A stretch of 64,000 nt of DNA, taken from the NCBI RefSeq assembly GCF_022539315.1, contig NC_066320.1, forward strand, positions 34,496,977 through 34,560,976. The letters are read 5' to 3'. Under the pieces are notes generated by a model that saw only the letters and a list, made by a program, of their open reading frames with translations, did not search any database and was not told where the DNA came from. Below, piece after piece: positions 21,246-58,679 of the stretch; the first letter of the stretch is position 1; each line of letters starts with the position of its first letter. This DNA is from Serinus canaria (Eukaryota > Chordata > Aves > Passeriformes > Fringillidae). The position numbers were made by a program, and so were the translations under genes.

Positions 21246-21767
21246 AGAAGCACCATCCCAGGTGTTTGTTCCCTGGAGCTTTTTTATCTCCTCCAGCACA
21301 CCGAAATGGATGTCAAATCCAGAGGAATTTATGCAGGGAGGAGGGAGCTGGGATTGCTGAAGGAAAGACAGGAGGGTTCCCTTACAGCAGAGAACCTGCA
21401 GGTAGGACAGGGACACAGGAGCATTTCCTGAGCACCAGTAAAATGTGGCATTTGACACTTGAAAGTAATTCTAGTTCAGTTGAAATTCTGCCAAGATATT
21501 ATTATCTCAACAGAAAAATGGTCTTGGGCTATTTCCAGTGTCTCTGTGGTCATTTCAATTGCAGATTTCGTTTTCAAAGCACATCTGAAGTTGTTATTAT
21601 TGTTAGACATGTTTTCCTTGTACTTTTTAATAAGCTTTTAGAAGTTTTTAAAGCTCAGCATCTTTAGGAGCTGTGGTGTTGCTGATCCATGGGTGATCAG
21701 CCCACCTCCAGCTGCTGAGCACTGCAGGTGACCGTGGCCTGAGCTGACATCCCTGAGGGATGGAGCA
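21246..21767. other. Intergenic unique sequence
   Basis: No feature supported. Confidence 0.6.
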
Positions 21768-22165
21768 GAATCATGGAATCATAGAGTCACAGAATTTATA
21801 AAGTTGAAAAAACCCTTGCTGATCATCAAATCCAGATATTGACCTACACCACCACCCTGTTCACCTCTAAACCATGTCCCTAAGTGCCACATCTGCATTT
21901 TTGGAACACTTCCAGGGATGGTGACTCCATCACTGCCCTTGGCAGGACTGCACAACCTTTTCTGTGCAGAAACTTTCCCTGATCGCCAACCTGAACCTCC
22001 CCTGGTGCAACTTGAGGCTGCTTGCTCTCATCCTGAGGAATGGAGCTGGGCTCCTCTCCTCCCGGCTCCTTGCCCCTCTCCTGAGCCTCTGGGCCATCCC
22101 CTCTCCTCCTGGCCCAGCAGGGCTCTCCCAGCTGTCCCCAGGACACCTGTCCCGTTCCACCTTGC
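21768..22165 (-). mobile_element. CR1 LINE 3'-end fragment (different subfamily)
   Basis: Opens AGAATCATGGAATCATAGAG. It has the TTGATCATCAAATCCAG-type region and the GGATGGTGACTCCATCACTG, CAGGACTGCACAACC and GAGCCTCTGGGCCATCC blocks in inverted order. Confidence 0.9.
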
Positions 22166-22307
22166 ACCAGGCAAGAGCAAAGCAGGAACTGTGATTTCAA
22201 CACAGGAACAACTAAATGAGAAGGACAATGCTCTCCCCCAAAGGCAGAGTGCAGGCACCAGGGACTGCCAGCCCTGGCCTGCCCTGCCTGCTGCAGGTCG
22301 GGCTGAT

Positions 22308-22395
22308 GGGCTGGGCTGGGCTGGGCTGGGCTGGGCTGGGCTGGGCTGGGCTGGGCTGGGCTGGGCTGGAAGGGCTGGGCTGGAAGGGCTGGGCT
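22308..22395. repeat. (GGGCT)n pentanucleotide repeat
   Basis: Twelve perfect copies (22308-22367), then GGAAGGGCTGGGCTGGAAGG-type interruptions. Runs of GGG separated by 2 nt fit the G-quadruplex pattern on the plus strand. Confidence 0.95.
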
Positions 22396-22440
22396 GACCT
22401 GACCTGACCTGACCTGACCTGACCTGACCTGACCTGACCT
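22396..22440. repeat. (GACCT)n pentanucleotide repeat
   Basis: Nine perfect copies directly abutting the (GGGCT)n tract with the same 5-bp register. Confidence 0.95.
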
Positions 22441-23790
22441 GTGGTGGCTGCTCTGGTCCCAGCCCCAGGGTCTCAGCTCCTGCCTGTTCCTGCCCAGTGA
22501 TGGTTTGACCTCAGGAGCAGTAGAATGATGGGCAGCTGCTCCCAGGGTTTGTGGTGTGTGATCCCAAGTCAAAGATTCATCTTGCTACCGGAAAAATAAT
22601 TTCATTTCCTGCCAGTGCCCACAGGGTGGTTTCTTGTTCTTGCATTAGTACAAAAAAGTAACTGAAACATCCTTTTCACCTACACAGTATCAATCATTTA
22701 ATAACTTCCTGTTCAATGCCCTTCCAAAAACTCACAGAGCCTCTCTCTTCTATTACCTGGTCACACCTATTATGTTTCATTTCGGAGAATTTGAGTGGAT
22801 TAATGAGCACCTACCATTTAGCTTTCTGCAGCATCATAGTGCTTTTCCTCTGATTTCCCATTTCCTGCCTCTGTAATACCTTATTTACATTGCTGTGTGC
22901 ACTGCAGATGTCCTCAGTGATGACTTGATCTTTCCTCCTAAATCTCTGTGTGCAGGATATGTCAAATTGTATTTTTAAATGTAGATTATCTTGTACTTTC
23001 CCGGGTTGAATTTCGTGTTGCTAAGTTACCTATTTTTTCTTGTTTGAGGTTATTTTTTTTTTCCTGTCTTGTCCTCTTTCCTGATTGACCTACATAAACC
23101 TCTGTTATCAGCAGGATTTATGTCCTGCCCTTTACCAGGTCAGCAGTACACCCAACAGTGCCAGCCCCTGCTCTGAGCTCACAGCTGGGAATCTCCTCCC
23201 TGGAGCAGCAGCTTCTGTGTTTGGGTCCCCACTGTGACTGCAGCTTGTTTCACATCAGTCCCACTGCTCAGTCTCCTCTCAGGGTGCCCAGGGTCGGGTG
23301 TTGGGGTGCCCTGGCCAGGGCAGGGCTGGCTCAGTGGTCCCTGTGGGCCACATCCAGCTCAGATATTCTGTGATTCCACAGCCCTCGAGCAGTTACTCAC
23401 AGCAGTGTCTGACCCTGGAGTGTCCTTGTGGAACTGAGATCCAGATTTCCATCCTCACCTCCCCATCACCTTTGGGCTCCAGGACTCACTGAGGTCACTC
23501 TGCTGCCCCAGAACAGCCTACATGTCTCAGCCCATCTGCCTGCTGGCAGCCTGGGCAGGGCGTGCTGGTCAGGGTGTGCTGGCCATGGGCTTCTCCCCTG
23601 GATGTCATGAGCCGTGGGAGCAGCGATCGGGTCCAGGCGGGGTCTGGAGCCAGATGGGCACAGCCCTTCCTTGGCTGAGGATCAGCGCAGTGCCAGAAGC
23701 CACTTTCCCTGATGTAATAAGTGCAGAAGGCCAAGAGACTGGAGAATCTGGAACTCAAATCCCAGATTACCCAGCTGCCACACTGACCCA
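22441..23790. other. Non-coding, 1.3 kb
   Basis: AT-rich unique sequence to about 23150, then GC-richer. The last few hundred bases may be 3' UTR of the minus-strand candidate exon at 23791-23939. Confidence 0.45.
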
Positions 23791-23939
23791 CTAGAGGAAA
23801 GGGCTTCTCTGCAGCTTCTCCAGCCTGTGACGGGAGCTGTTGGTGGCAATGCTCCCCCGGTCCATGGTGTAGCACATTTCACACGGGAAAGCAGGGCCGG
23901 TGCTCTTCCTGATCATCTGCACGTCTGAGGGGGAGATTC
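23791..23939 (-). CDS. Candidate terminal coding exon of an unidentified minus-strand gene
   Basis: I do not recognise the product. On the minus strand, CCTTCCCCTGCAG ends at 23940. A frame then runs 48 codons to TAG (23793-23791), entered after two bases. It reads ISPSDVQMIRKSTGPAFP, then CEMCYTMDRGSIATNSS, then RHRLEKLQRSPFL. Thirty-nine of 48 third positions are G or C and CpGs are retained, unlike the surrounding sequence. The peptide is non-repetitive and mixed in composition. A second acceptor, CCCCCTCAG, lies 14 nt inside the exon, but it shifts the frame relative to the first. It could be a real last exon, a decayed exon or chance. Upstream exons were not found with confidence. Confidence 0.4.
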
Positions 23940-24086
23940 CTGCAGGGGAAGGATTCTCCAGAGGAGGCATCAGCCAGGAGAGGCCACCGGGAATGAGTCA
24001 CTTGGCCTCAGAGGTGAACTCCAGGAAGTTAATTTTAGTGACCCAATGGTGAGCACAAGCAGAAGCAGCTGATGAAGTCCCTCTTT

Positions 24087-24098
24087 CCCCCCCCCCCC

Positions 24099-24130
<32 letters not shown>
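24087..24130. repeat. Homopolymer pair C12-G-T31
   Basis: Twelve C, one G and 31 T in a row beside an inverted CR1 copy. The exact lengths are prone to sequencing or assembly error. Confidence 0.9.
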
Positions 24131-24131
<1 letters not shown>

Positions 24132-24139
24132 TTAGTCTT

Positions 24140-24300
24140 GGTAAAAAAATCACAGACTGGTTTGGGTTGGAAGGGACCTCAAAGCCCACCCACTGCCACC
24201 CCTGCTGTGGCAGGGACACCTCCCACTGTCCCAGGTGCCCCCAGCCCCAGTGTCCAGCCTGGCCTTGGGCACTTGGATGGGGCAGCCACAGCTGCTCTGG
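24140..24300 (-). mobile_element. CR1 LINE 3'-end fragment
   Basis: AATCACAGACTGGTTTGGGT then TTGGAAGGGACCTCAAAGCC and the CCCACTGCCACCCCTG block, inverted. Confidence 0.88.
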
Positions 24301-24917
24301 GTAGATTGTTCAGCCTGGGGAGCTTGGACTGGAAATGTTCAAGTGAGGGTGAAGCAGCCTTTTCTTCCCTGGGCTCTGGGTCTGCCATGGTGCAAGGAGG
24401 CCTCACTCCCTCCTACTGATGCGTTCAGTGGAGCTGCAGGGCAGTGCTCTCTGGCCAGGCAAATTGACTCCAAAGGTCCATGCAGCATTCCAGATCAAAT
24501 CAGCTTTGAACAATCAGATTACAGCTGCAAAGTCCTCAGCCCGTGCATGTGGTGCGTGCAGAGCCCTCCTGGAAGAGCTGCCCTGACCAAGGGCAGCAGC
24601 ACGGGGTCACCTCTGTGCCTGGGGGCCTGGGTGCCTCCATACCCCCATGGGCACGGGCTTTGGCTGATGCCACACCAGTGCTTCCCGCTACTCTGAGCTC
24701 TCTCCATGGGCCTGCAGCCTTTTCCTTCCCACCTGTTGCTCTGTCCCTCCTCTGGAAACAGGAGCTTGGTTCTGCCAGGTTGGTCAGGGTTTCTGGCTCA
24801 TCAGCTGGGAGGACATTTTGCTTCTAGGATTTTATTCACTCATTTTCCAGGGGCTGCTTTTGTTCTGAAATCCTTTTTATAGTGGATCTTTTCTGTAGAG
24901 TTGGAACAACTTATTTA

Positions 24918-25105
24918 GCTGGTGCCTGAAGGGGCTCCAGGAGAGCTGGAGTGGGGCTTTGGACAGGGACTGGAGGGACAGGACACAGGGAATGGCTCCC
25001 CCTGCCAGAGGGCAGGGCTGGGTGGGAGATTGGGCAGGAATTGTTCCCTGGGAGGGTGGGCACAGGGTGCCCAGAGCAGCTGGGGCTGCCCCTGGGTGCC
25101 ATTGG
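24918..25105 (+). mobile_element. CR1 LINE fragment, 3' truncated
   Basis: GGGGCTCCAGGAGAGCTGG through GAATTGTTCCCTGGGAGGG to GGGCTGCCCCTGGGTGCC; the usual 3' end is absent. Confidence 0.85.
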
Positions 25106-26219
25106 AACAGTGCCATTGGATCACGGTCAGTAACAGGGCAGAGGTGGGCTGGCACTGGGAGGACACTCGCAGCAAGTGTCACAAAAAGGTCATTTAAACC
25201 AGGGTATTTAGTAATGAAAAATCAGGTTTGAAATAATCTGTTCCTCAGTTTTCCAGGCTGCAGAAACAGCTTTTCACCAGAGCCTGATGGACATCTCCCA
25301 GCTGTTTGCATTTGGGAGATTAATCAACTTTCCATTCAAATTCTTGTCTGTTGCTGGGAAATGTCAATTTTGGTCTTGATTTAGAGCTGGGCACACACCT
25401 ACTGAGAAGTAAAACCCACTGTCAAATAGAAATGTGATTTTTGGATAGCCTGGTCAGCCTAAAGAAAGGTACCTACTCCTGTCAGTTTCTTGTCCTGCTG
25501 CCCAGATCCTCACAGCTGAATTTAATGATGATGAATCAGTCTGGAAATTAACCTTAATTCTGAAACCCAAAGCATAGGGGTTTTGTTGCCACTGTTGAGT
25601 CTGTTATTTTTCAAGCTCATTTATAAATTGAATAAATCCAAGAATTGAAAATCTTTTATAAGAGCGTAGCAATTAAATACTGCCTTTTCCATCCTCAAAT
25701 CCAGCTGTGTTGTGTGTTGGTGCCGAAGAGGGTTGGAGAGGTAGCATTAAATAGTTATTTAGGGATGTTAATAACATGCTTAAAATGTTTCCATCAAGTG
25801 CTTTTGGATCGTGCGATGCCATCTGTGTTACAGTTGATTTAGTTAATTATACAGGCCTGGATTCCTTGGGAGAAGGGATTGCTCTAACAGCTTGTTTGTG
25901 AGCAAGAGAAGGCAGTGACACGCTATTAAACTCGTGGAATTGGCTCTGAAATATATTCCTCACTAATAGCCCTCCCCAAATTACTGCTGCAGTTTAACAG
26001 ATCATTTGGATGGGTGTGTTATTGGAGCTTACTGCAGAAACTCCAATGGATTTTTGTACCTTAAATATTGGGGATTACCTGAGAAAAAGGAGAAATTACT
26101 TTCCTACCTAGTCACCTGTTTTAATTAATTGTTGCCCTTTCTGCAAATTAGCCCTTAGAGTTCCACAGTTAAGCAGGAGTCCTGCTGTAAAATGTCCCTG
26201 CTGGGATTCAGCAGCAATT
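25106..26219. other. AT-rich unique sequence, 1.1 kb
   Basis: No exon, RNA gene or repeat recognised. Composition and lack of interspersed repeats would fit conserved non-coding DNA, but I cannot test this. Confidence 0.5.
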
Positions 26220-26440
26220 GTGTCTGTGTTCAGAGACTGCCCTGGGACCCACAGGACCATCCAGTGCAGCCCTGGCCCTGCCCAGACAGCCCAGAATCCC
26301 TCCTGGGCATCCCTGGGAGAGCTGTGCAAGCTCTCCTGGAGCTCTGGCAGCCGCGGCACCATGCCCATTCCCTGGGCAGTGCCAGAACCCCCTGGGGATG
26401 AACCTTTCCCAAAATCCATCCAAACCCCTGGCATAGCTCC
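26220..26440 (-). mobile_element. CR1 LINE fragment
   Basis: Inverted CR1-type sequence with ATCCCTGGGAGAGCTGTGC and TTCCCTGGGCAGTGCCAGAA; diverged. Confidence 0.6.
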
Positions 26441-27111
26441 AGGTGTTCCCTATAAACCATAATTAGCTTCATAATTGACACCCACCTATGGTTTGCACTT
26501 GAAACAAAACCCCAAAAACCTGTGTGAGCCTCATGCTGAAGAACCAGAGGGTGGGATCTCCATCCCTGGCTGTGGCACAAACAGGGAATTTCACACACAA
26601 GGGGAGGATGCAAGTGTAGAGCTCACAAAGGACATGATCCACCCATCAAGGAGTTAAAGCCAACAACGGGGGAAGGATTAATCTTTGAGGAAAAATCCAG
26701 GTCAGTAGGGATTTGACATGTGTCTGTTACAGCTGCTGCTGGAATCAATCTAATCCTCAGCAAAACTTTGGCTAGACTTCCATCTGCAGAGGTGTCGGGG
26801 TGAGGGGTGGAATTATTTTGAATTTAAAGCAGATATTATATGGTGAGAGATAGGTTTTAGGGCTCACTTCACCCTGGGAAGCATTGGTTGGTTACTTATT
26901 TCCCTTCTGGAAATGGAGACTTGCTCTACAGCAGGCAGCTGTGGTACCAGGGTGTGTGCCCTTTGCAGTGTGGGGAGCCTGCAGCAGCATGGAGCCAGCA
27001 GGTGGGCTCTGGAGGTCTGGACTGGGTCATCCACACTGCTTGTGCTTTAAATAAAAGAATTTTATCTAATTAGTCTCAATCTAAATAGCACAGAGAAAAA
27101 AATTCTCATAG
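26441..27111. other. Intergenic unique sequence
   Basis: No feature supported. Confidence 0.6.
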
Positions 27112-27540
27112 AATGTCCAGGGAAGGGAACAGAGCTGGGAAGAGGCTGGAGCCCCAGGAGGGGCTGAGGGAGCTGGGAAGGGGCTGGAGAATCCCTGAGG
27201 AGCTGGGCAGGGGCTCAGCCTGGAGCAGAGGAGGCTCAGGGGGCCCTTGTGGCTCCTGCCAGGAGGGGACAGCCGGGGGGGGGTCGGGCTCTGCTCCAGG
27301 GAACAGGGACAGGAGCAGAGGGAACGGCCCCAGGCTGGGCCAGGGCAGGCTTAGGGTGGGCACAGCAGGAATTTCCCCATGGAAAGGGGGCTCAGGCACT
27401 GGCACTGCCCAGGGAGGGCTGGAATCCCACCCCTGGAGGTGTCCCCTGGAGGTGGCACTCAGGGCTCTGGGCTGGGGACAAGGTGGCCATGGGGCACCAG
27501 GGCTGGGAGGGCTTTGCCAGCCCCAGGGATCCCAGCATTG
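27112..27540 (+). mobile_element. CR1 LINE fragment, long internal portion
   Basis: Sense CR1 from GGGCTGAGGGAGCTGGGAAG and GCTCAGCCTGGAGCAGAGG to the CATGGAAAGGGGGCTCAGGC and GGAGGTGTCCCCTGGAGGTG blocks. The terminal octamers are mostly lost. Confidence 0.88.
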
Positions 27541-30131
27541 GATTCTGCATGTGAACCCATGGGATCTGCATGTGACGGGAATGCACAACAGCACCCTGAG
27601 TGCAGGACAGCTCCTGTCTTGGCCTGCTCACTCCTTTTCCCATGCAATCCCAACAGGTTTCCCTCTCACCTTGCAGCTGAGGGAGTGATGCACTGGTTAC
27701 ATGGATATATGACAAATGTTTCTATGGATGAAGCCCAAAGCACAGTTCCAGCATGGGACACGATTGCATGGCTTAGCATGAAATTCCTTTTCAGAGCAAA
27801 ACTCATTTTCTTGCATTTGGATCTCTAGGCTGGTGCAATCCTAAGTGGAACATGGATATTACTCGTATGAAAAAGTGGGAGCTCAGCCATGAACTGTATT
27901 ATTTTCTTTCTATCATAGTATTTCAAGGTGCACCAGAGGCTCAAAAAGGTTTGTTTAAACTAATAAATCAGAACAATTTGTCAAAAACAGAGAACACCAG
28001 TGCTTGTAGGGCTGAGGCAGATGTTGGAAGTGTTCCATACTTGTAAGAACAGTGTTCTGCTTTCAAATATTGGTACCCTGGGTAGGGATTAATTCACTTA
28101 TTTTTAAGCATGGTGAAACATTCATTTCTGCAGCTACTACCTAGAAAACACATTTCCTAATTAGTCTTGATGTCTGAATTGCAAGTCAGGAGGCAAAGGG
28201 AGCGCTGAGCCCTGCTCAAGGCAGCTCTGATGCATTATTGATGCTGTTTTCAATATCAAACATGCCAGGAATCAGATGCATAATCTATCCTCCCAGCATC
28301 AGAAATATCATGACCTTTCTGTTCTATTAAGGTGATGTGTCTGATGGCTGCCCCTTCTATGTAACTCACTGGAAAAATAAAGGGAAAAATCCCGGGGCAG
28401 GTGACTGTTTTCCAGGGAATGTCTCCTGTGCCCAGTGCTGTGGGGAGGGGGAGCTGCTCTGTGCCCTGTTGAGGGTCTGTGCCCGGGGACCTCCCGAGGT
28501 CCCCACATGTGCCCAGGGGCAGAGCAGAGCCTGGAGCAGCAGCTCTGTGTCCCCTGAACCCAGGAGGAGCCACCTCCTGCCTGCCCCTGGCTCAGCACAG
28601 CACACTGCCTGGGGAACCTTTCTGTGGCATGTTGTGCTCCAGGATTTGTGATAAATATTCTTTCAGGCCTGGCCTGGCAGCTGGCCCTGGGTCCAGCTGC
28701 CCCTGTGCCCAGACTGCTGCTGCTGCAGGGCCACACTGGTGGGAGCACAGGCCCCCACTGTCGTGGCTCCAACAATGGCACTTGTCCCCTGCACGCACAC
28801 GAGGTCGTGGCTGTCACTGGGAGCTGCCGTGCCCTGCTCAGCCCTGCTTCCATTCTTACCCTGGGAACAACAACCCAGTGAGTCCAGCCCTGCTGGGGCA
28901 GCTGCCAGGGCTGAGCTCTGCTGGCCCCAGCACCACATATATACATACACATATATGTCTATAAATATATATACACACACACACCTGGCTGCTGCATCGC
29001 TCCTGGGCTCTGCCATCCTTCACACACTCACATCCCCACTGCCTCCCCAGACCCTCCACCCCTCAGAGAGAGCCACATTTGTGAGATTGGTGACATGGTT
29101 TAGTGGGCACGGTGCTCATTCCTGGACTGCCCTGTGCAGGGCCAGCAGTTGGAGTTCAAGGATCTAAGCAGCTGCTTAGCATGAAATGTGTCAATCCGTA
29201 ACATTTTAAAGAAAATTAAAAACCTGTCACATTTTAAAGAAAATTAAGACCCTGATACTTGCACTGTAATTATCAGGATCTGTGCTCTACAAATTGACCT
29301 CAGACAGAATTCCCAGCCAGCAAACTCTGTTCCAGAGTACCAGCTCCTGAGTTTTCTTTTTTGTAACACACAGATGTAAATCCTCACAGCCCTTGTCTGT
29401 CAAAGGAATCCTGTTAGCAATTACTCCCTCAAACCCCTGCACCATTCAAATGATGATTTGTCTGCCATTCATGTGGAAGCAGTTAAAGCTTGTTGGTTGC
29501 TAACCTGGCTCACATTGCCTCTGCCTTTGGAGGGAATCCTCTAAGAAAATAATTGTAATGTGCACAAAGGGCTCATTTGCTGCAGCAGGTACAGCTCTGT
29601 GCCTGTGGCTACAGGCTGCCCCATTTTTTATCAGTAAAGAAAGGGGTTTTAAATCTCCATTGGTGTGTTGTGTCTGCTTGCACAAAGCAGCAAGAATCTT
29701 AAATGCAAAGAACATGTATTCATGTTACAGATTTCTCAGGCAATATCTTTAAAATTTAATTCATTTCTATTCCTTTGCCCTGTCAAACATGTTTTTTTGT
29801 ATAGAAATTTCCAGGCTACAGAGTCAGGCACCAGCCTGAGAAACAGCAGAACTGAGACTATTTGTACCACCTTGGTTTGGACAATTAATTTCAGGAGTGT
29901 CATTTTATTCTCCCACTTGTTTCTCTAGGTCTCAGCCTCCCTCCTCCCCTCTGACCCAATGTCCTAAGTGATTTCTCTGGCTCTCAGCAGCTTTGCCCTC
30001 CCAAACCCCAGCCCTCTCCCAGCCTTGTATCCCATTTTTATGCCCCCAGAGCAGCTGCCTCCCTTGGCTCTCTTCTCCCAGGTAGATTCAGGCTTTTGCT
30101 CTTAGAATTCAAACCAGGCTTTTTTACTTAC
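27541..30131. other. Gene-poor stretch, 2.6 kb
   Basis: Contains a short TA/CA tract (28935-28985, CATATATACATACACATATA type) and a CR1 remnant near 29090-29165 (GACATGGTTTAGTGGGCACG). No supported gene. Confidence 0.55.
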
Positions 30132-30181
30132 AGTGTTGTTGTGGAGGTTGGTTCTGTTGCCGTTTTGCTGCTATAATTCAT
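30132..30181 (-). CDS. Weak candidate first coding exon (MNYSSKTATEPTSTTT), minus strand
   Basis: ATG (30181-30179) with A at -3 opens 16 codons plus 2 nt, ending at a full-consensus donor GTAAGT (30131-30126). The peptide is Ser/Thr-rich with an N-linked sequon (NYS), as in receptor N-termini. It could belong with the minus-strand exon at 23791-23939. The phases do not join directly, so at least one intervening exon would be needed. Chance is quite possible. Confidence 0.15.
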
Positions 30182-30597
30182 GGTTATTCTCTCCTTGCAG
30201 GTGCCCTGACCTGCTGAGCCCCATCCCTGTGCCTGGGCAGGGACAGTGCCTCTGCTGTGGCTGGACCATGAGGGACAGAGCGAGGCACTGAGGGTGACCA
30301 GCCAGGAGCAGTGCTACCCACGTTAACAGGATTGCTTTAAAAAGGTTAGAAATGTTTTCCCAAATCTGAGCACTTTTTAAAGGAACTTTGTAGTATGACC
30401 ATCCAGTGCTTCCATGATTCTATGCAAATAGAATAGAAATAAAATCTTCCCAGTGGTTGCTGCCTCTGAGCTGTGGCAGTGCCAGGGACTGGTGGGTGGA
30501 TGACCCTCCTGAATTTCATCTCCTCTGCTCTGTGTAGGTTCCACATCCTCTACATTCTCTGAATTCCACATCCTCTGTGCCGTGTGGGTTCCAGGAC

Positions 30598-30829
30598 AAT
30601 AATTGTCCAGGGGGGAACAGGCCCTGCTCCCAGGGAAGAGGAGATGGGACAAGAGGCTGCAGCAGAGGAGGTTCAGGCTGGATATTGGGTTCACTTCTCC
30701 ATGGAAAGGGCTGTCCAGCCCAGGATGGGATGGGATCCCTGGAGGGATGTAAAAGCCATGTGGATGTGGCACCTGGGGACGTGGGGGATGGACTGAATGG
30801 TCTTAGAGGACTTTTCCACCCCAGCAAAT
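30598..30829 (+). mobile_element. CR1 LINE 3'-end fragment
   Basis: GAACAGGCCCTGCTCCCAGG, TTCAGGCTGGATATTGGGT, GGTCTTAGAGGACTTTTCC, then CAAATCTGTGATTGCA where the terminal octamers would be. Continuous with the tandem array that follows. Confidence 0.88.
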
Positions 30830-31056
30830 CTGTGATTGCACCCTCAGCCCGAGCAGAGCTGTGATTGCACACTCAGCCCGGGGATGCTGTGATTGCACAC
30901 TCAGCCTGGGGAATGCAGTGATTGCACACTCAGCCCGAGCAGAGCTGTGATTGCACACTCAGCCCAGGGATGCTGTGATTGCACACTCAGCCTGGGGAAT
31001 GCAGTGATTGCACACTCAGCCCGGGGATGCTGTGATTGCCCACCCAGCCAGGAGTG
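30830..31056. repeat. 28/29-bp tandem array with 86-bp higher-order period
   Basis: Units begin at 30830, 30859, 30887, 30916, 30945, 30973 and 31002, theme CTGTGATTGCACACTCAGCC. Unit endings read GAGCAGAG, GGGGATG, TGGGGAATG, then GAGCAGAG, AGGGATG, TGGGGAATG, then GGGGATG. This gives a repeating triplet. A more diverged unit follows at 31030. Confidence 0.93.
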
Positions 31057-31097
31057 CAGCCCCTCCAGCTGACCCTTCCACCCCAGCAAAGCCATGA

Positions 31098-58679
<27,582 letters not shown>

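Noticed and set aside
20178..21667. Open frames of 320-483 codons on both strands
   Set aside because: They consist of CpG-island sequence and the GGTGCAGGTGCACGGTCC minisatellite; the peptides are simple repeats present in several frames at once.
22308..22440. Resemblance to immunoglobulin class-switch pentamers
   Set aside because: Only the pentameric register and G-richness are similar; there are no constant-region exons or GAGCT/GGGGT consensus, and the neighbours are BNIP3 and JAKMIP3.
24087..24130. Poly(T) tract as the tail of a processed pseudogene or SINE
   Set aside because: Sequence on both sides is CR1 or unique; no gene-like body or target-site duplication seen.
30201..30343. 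Plus-strand exon after CTCTCCTTGCAG (possible JAKMIP3 5' UTR exon)
   Set aside because: Good acceptor, but the only donor-like site downstream (AAAAAG|GTTAGA) is weak; left out of the features.
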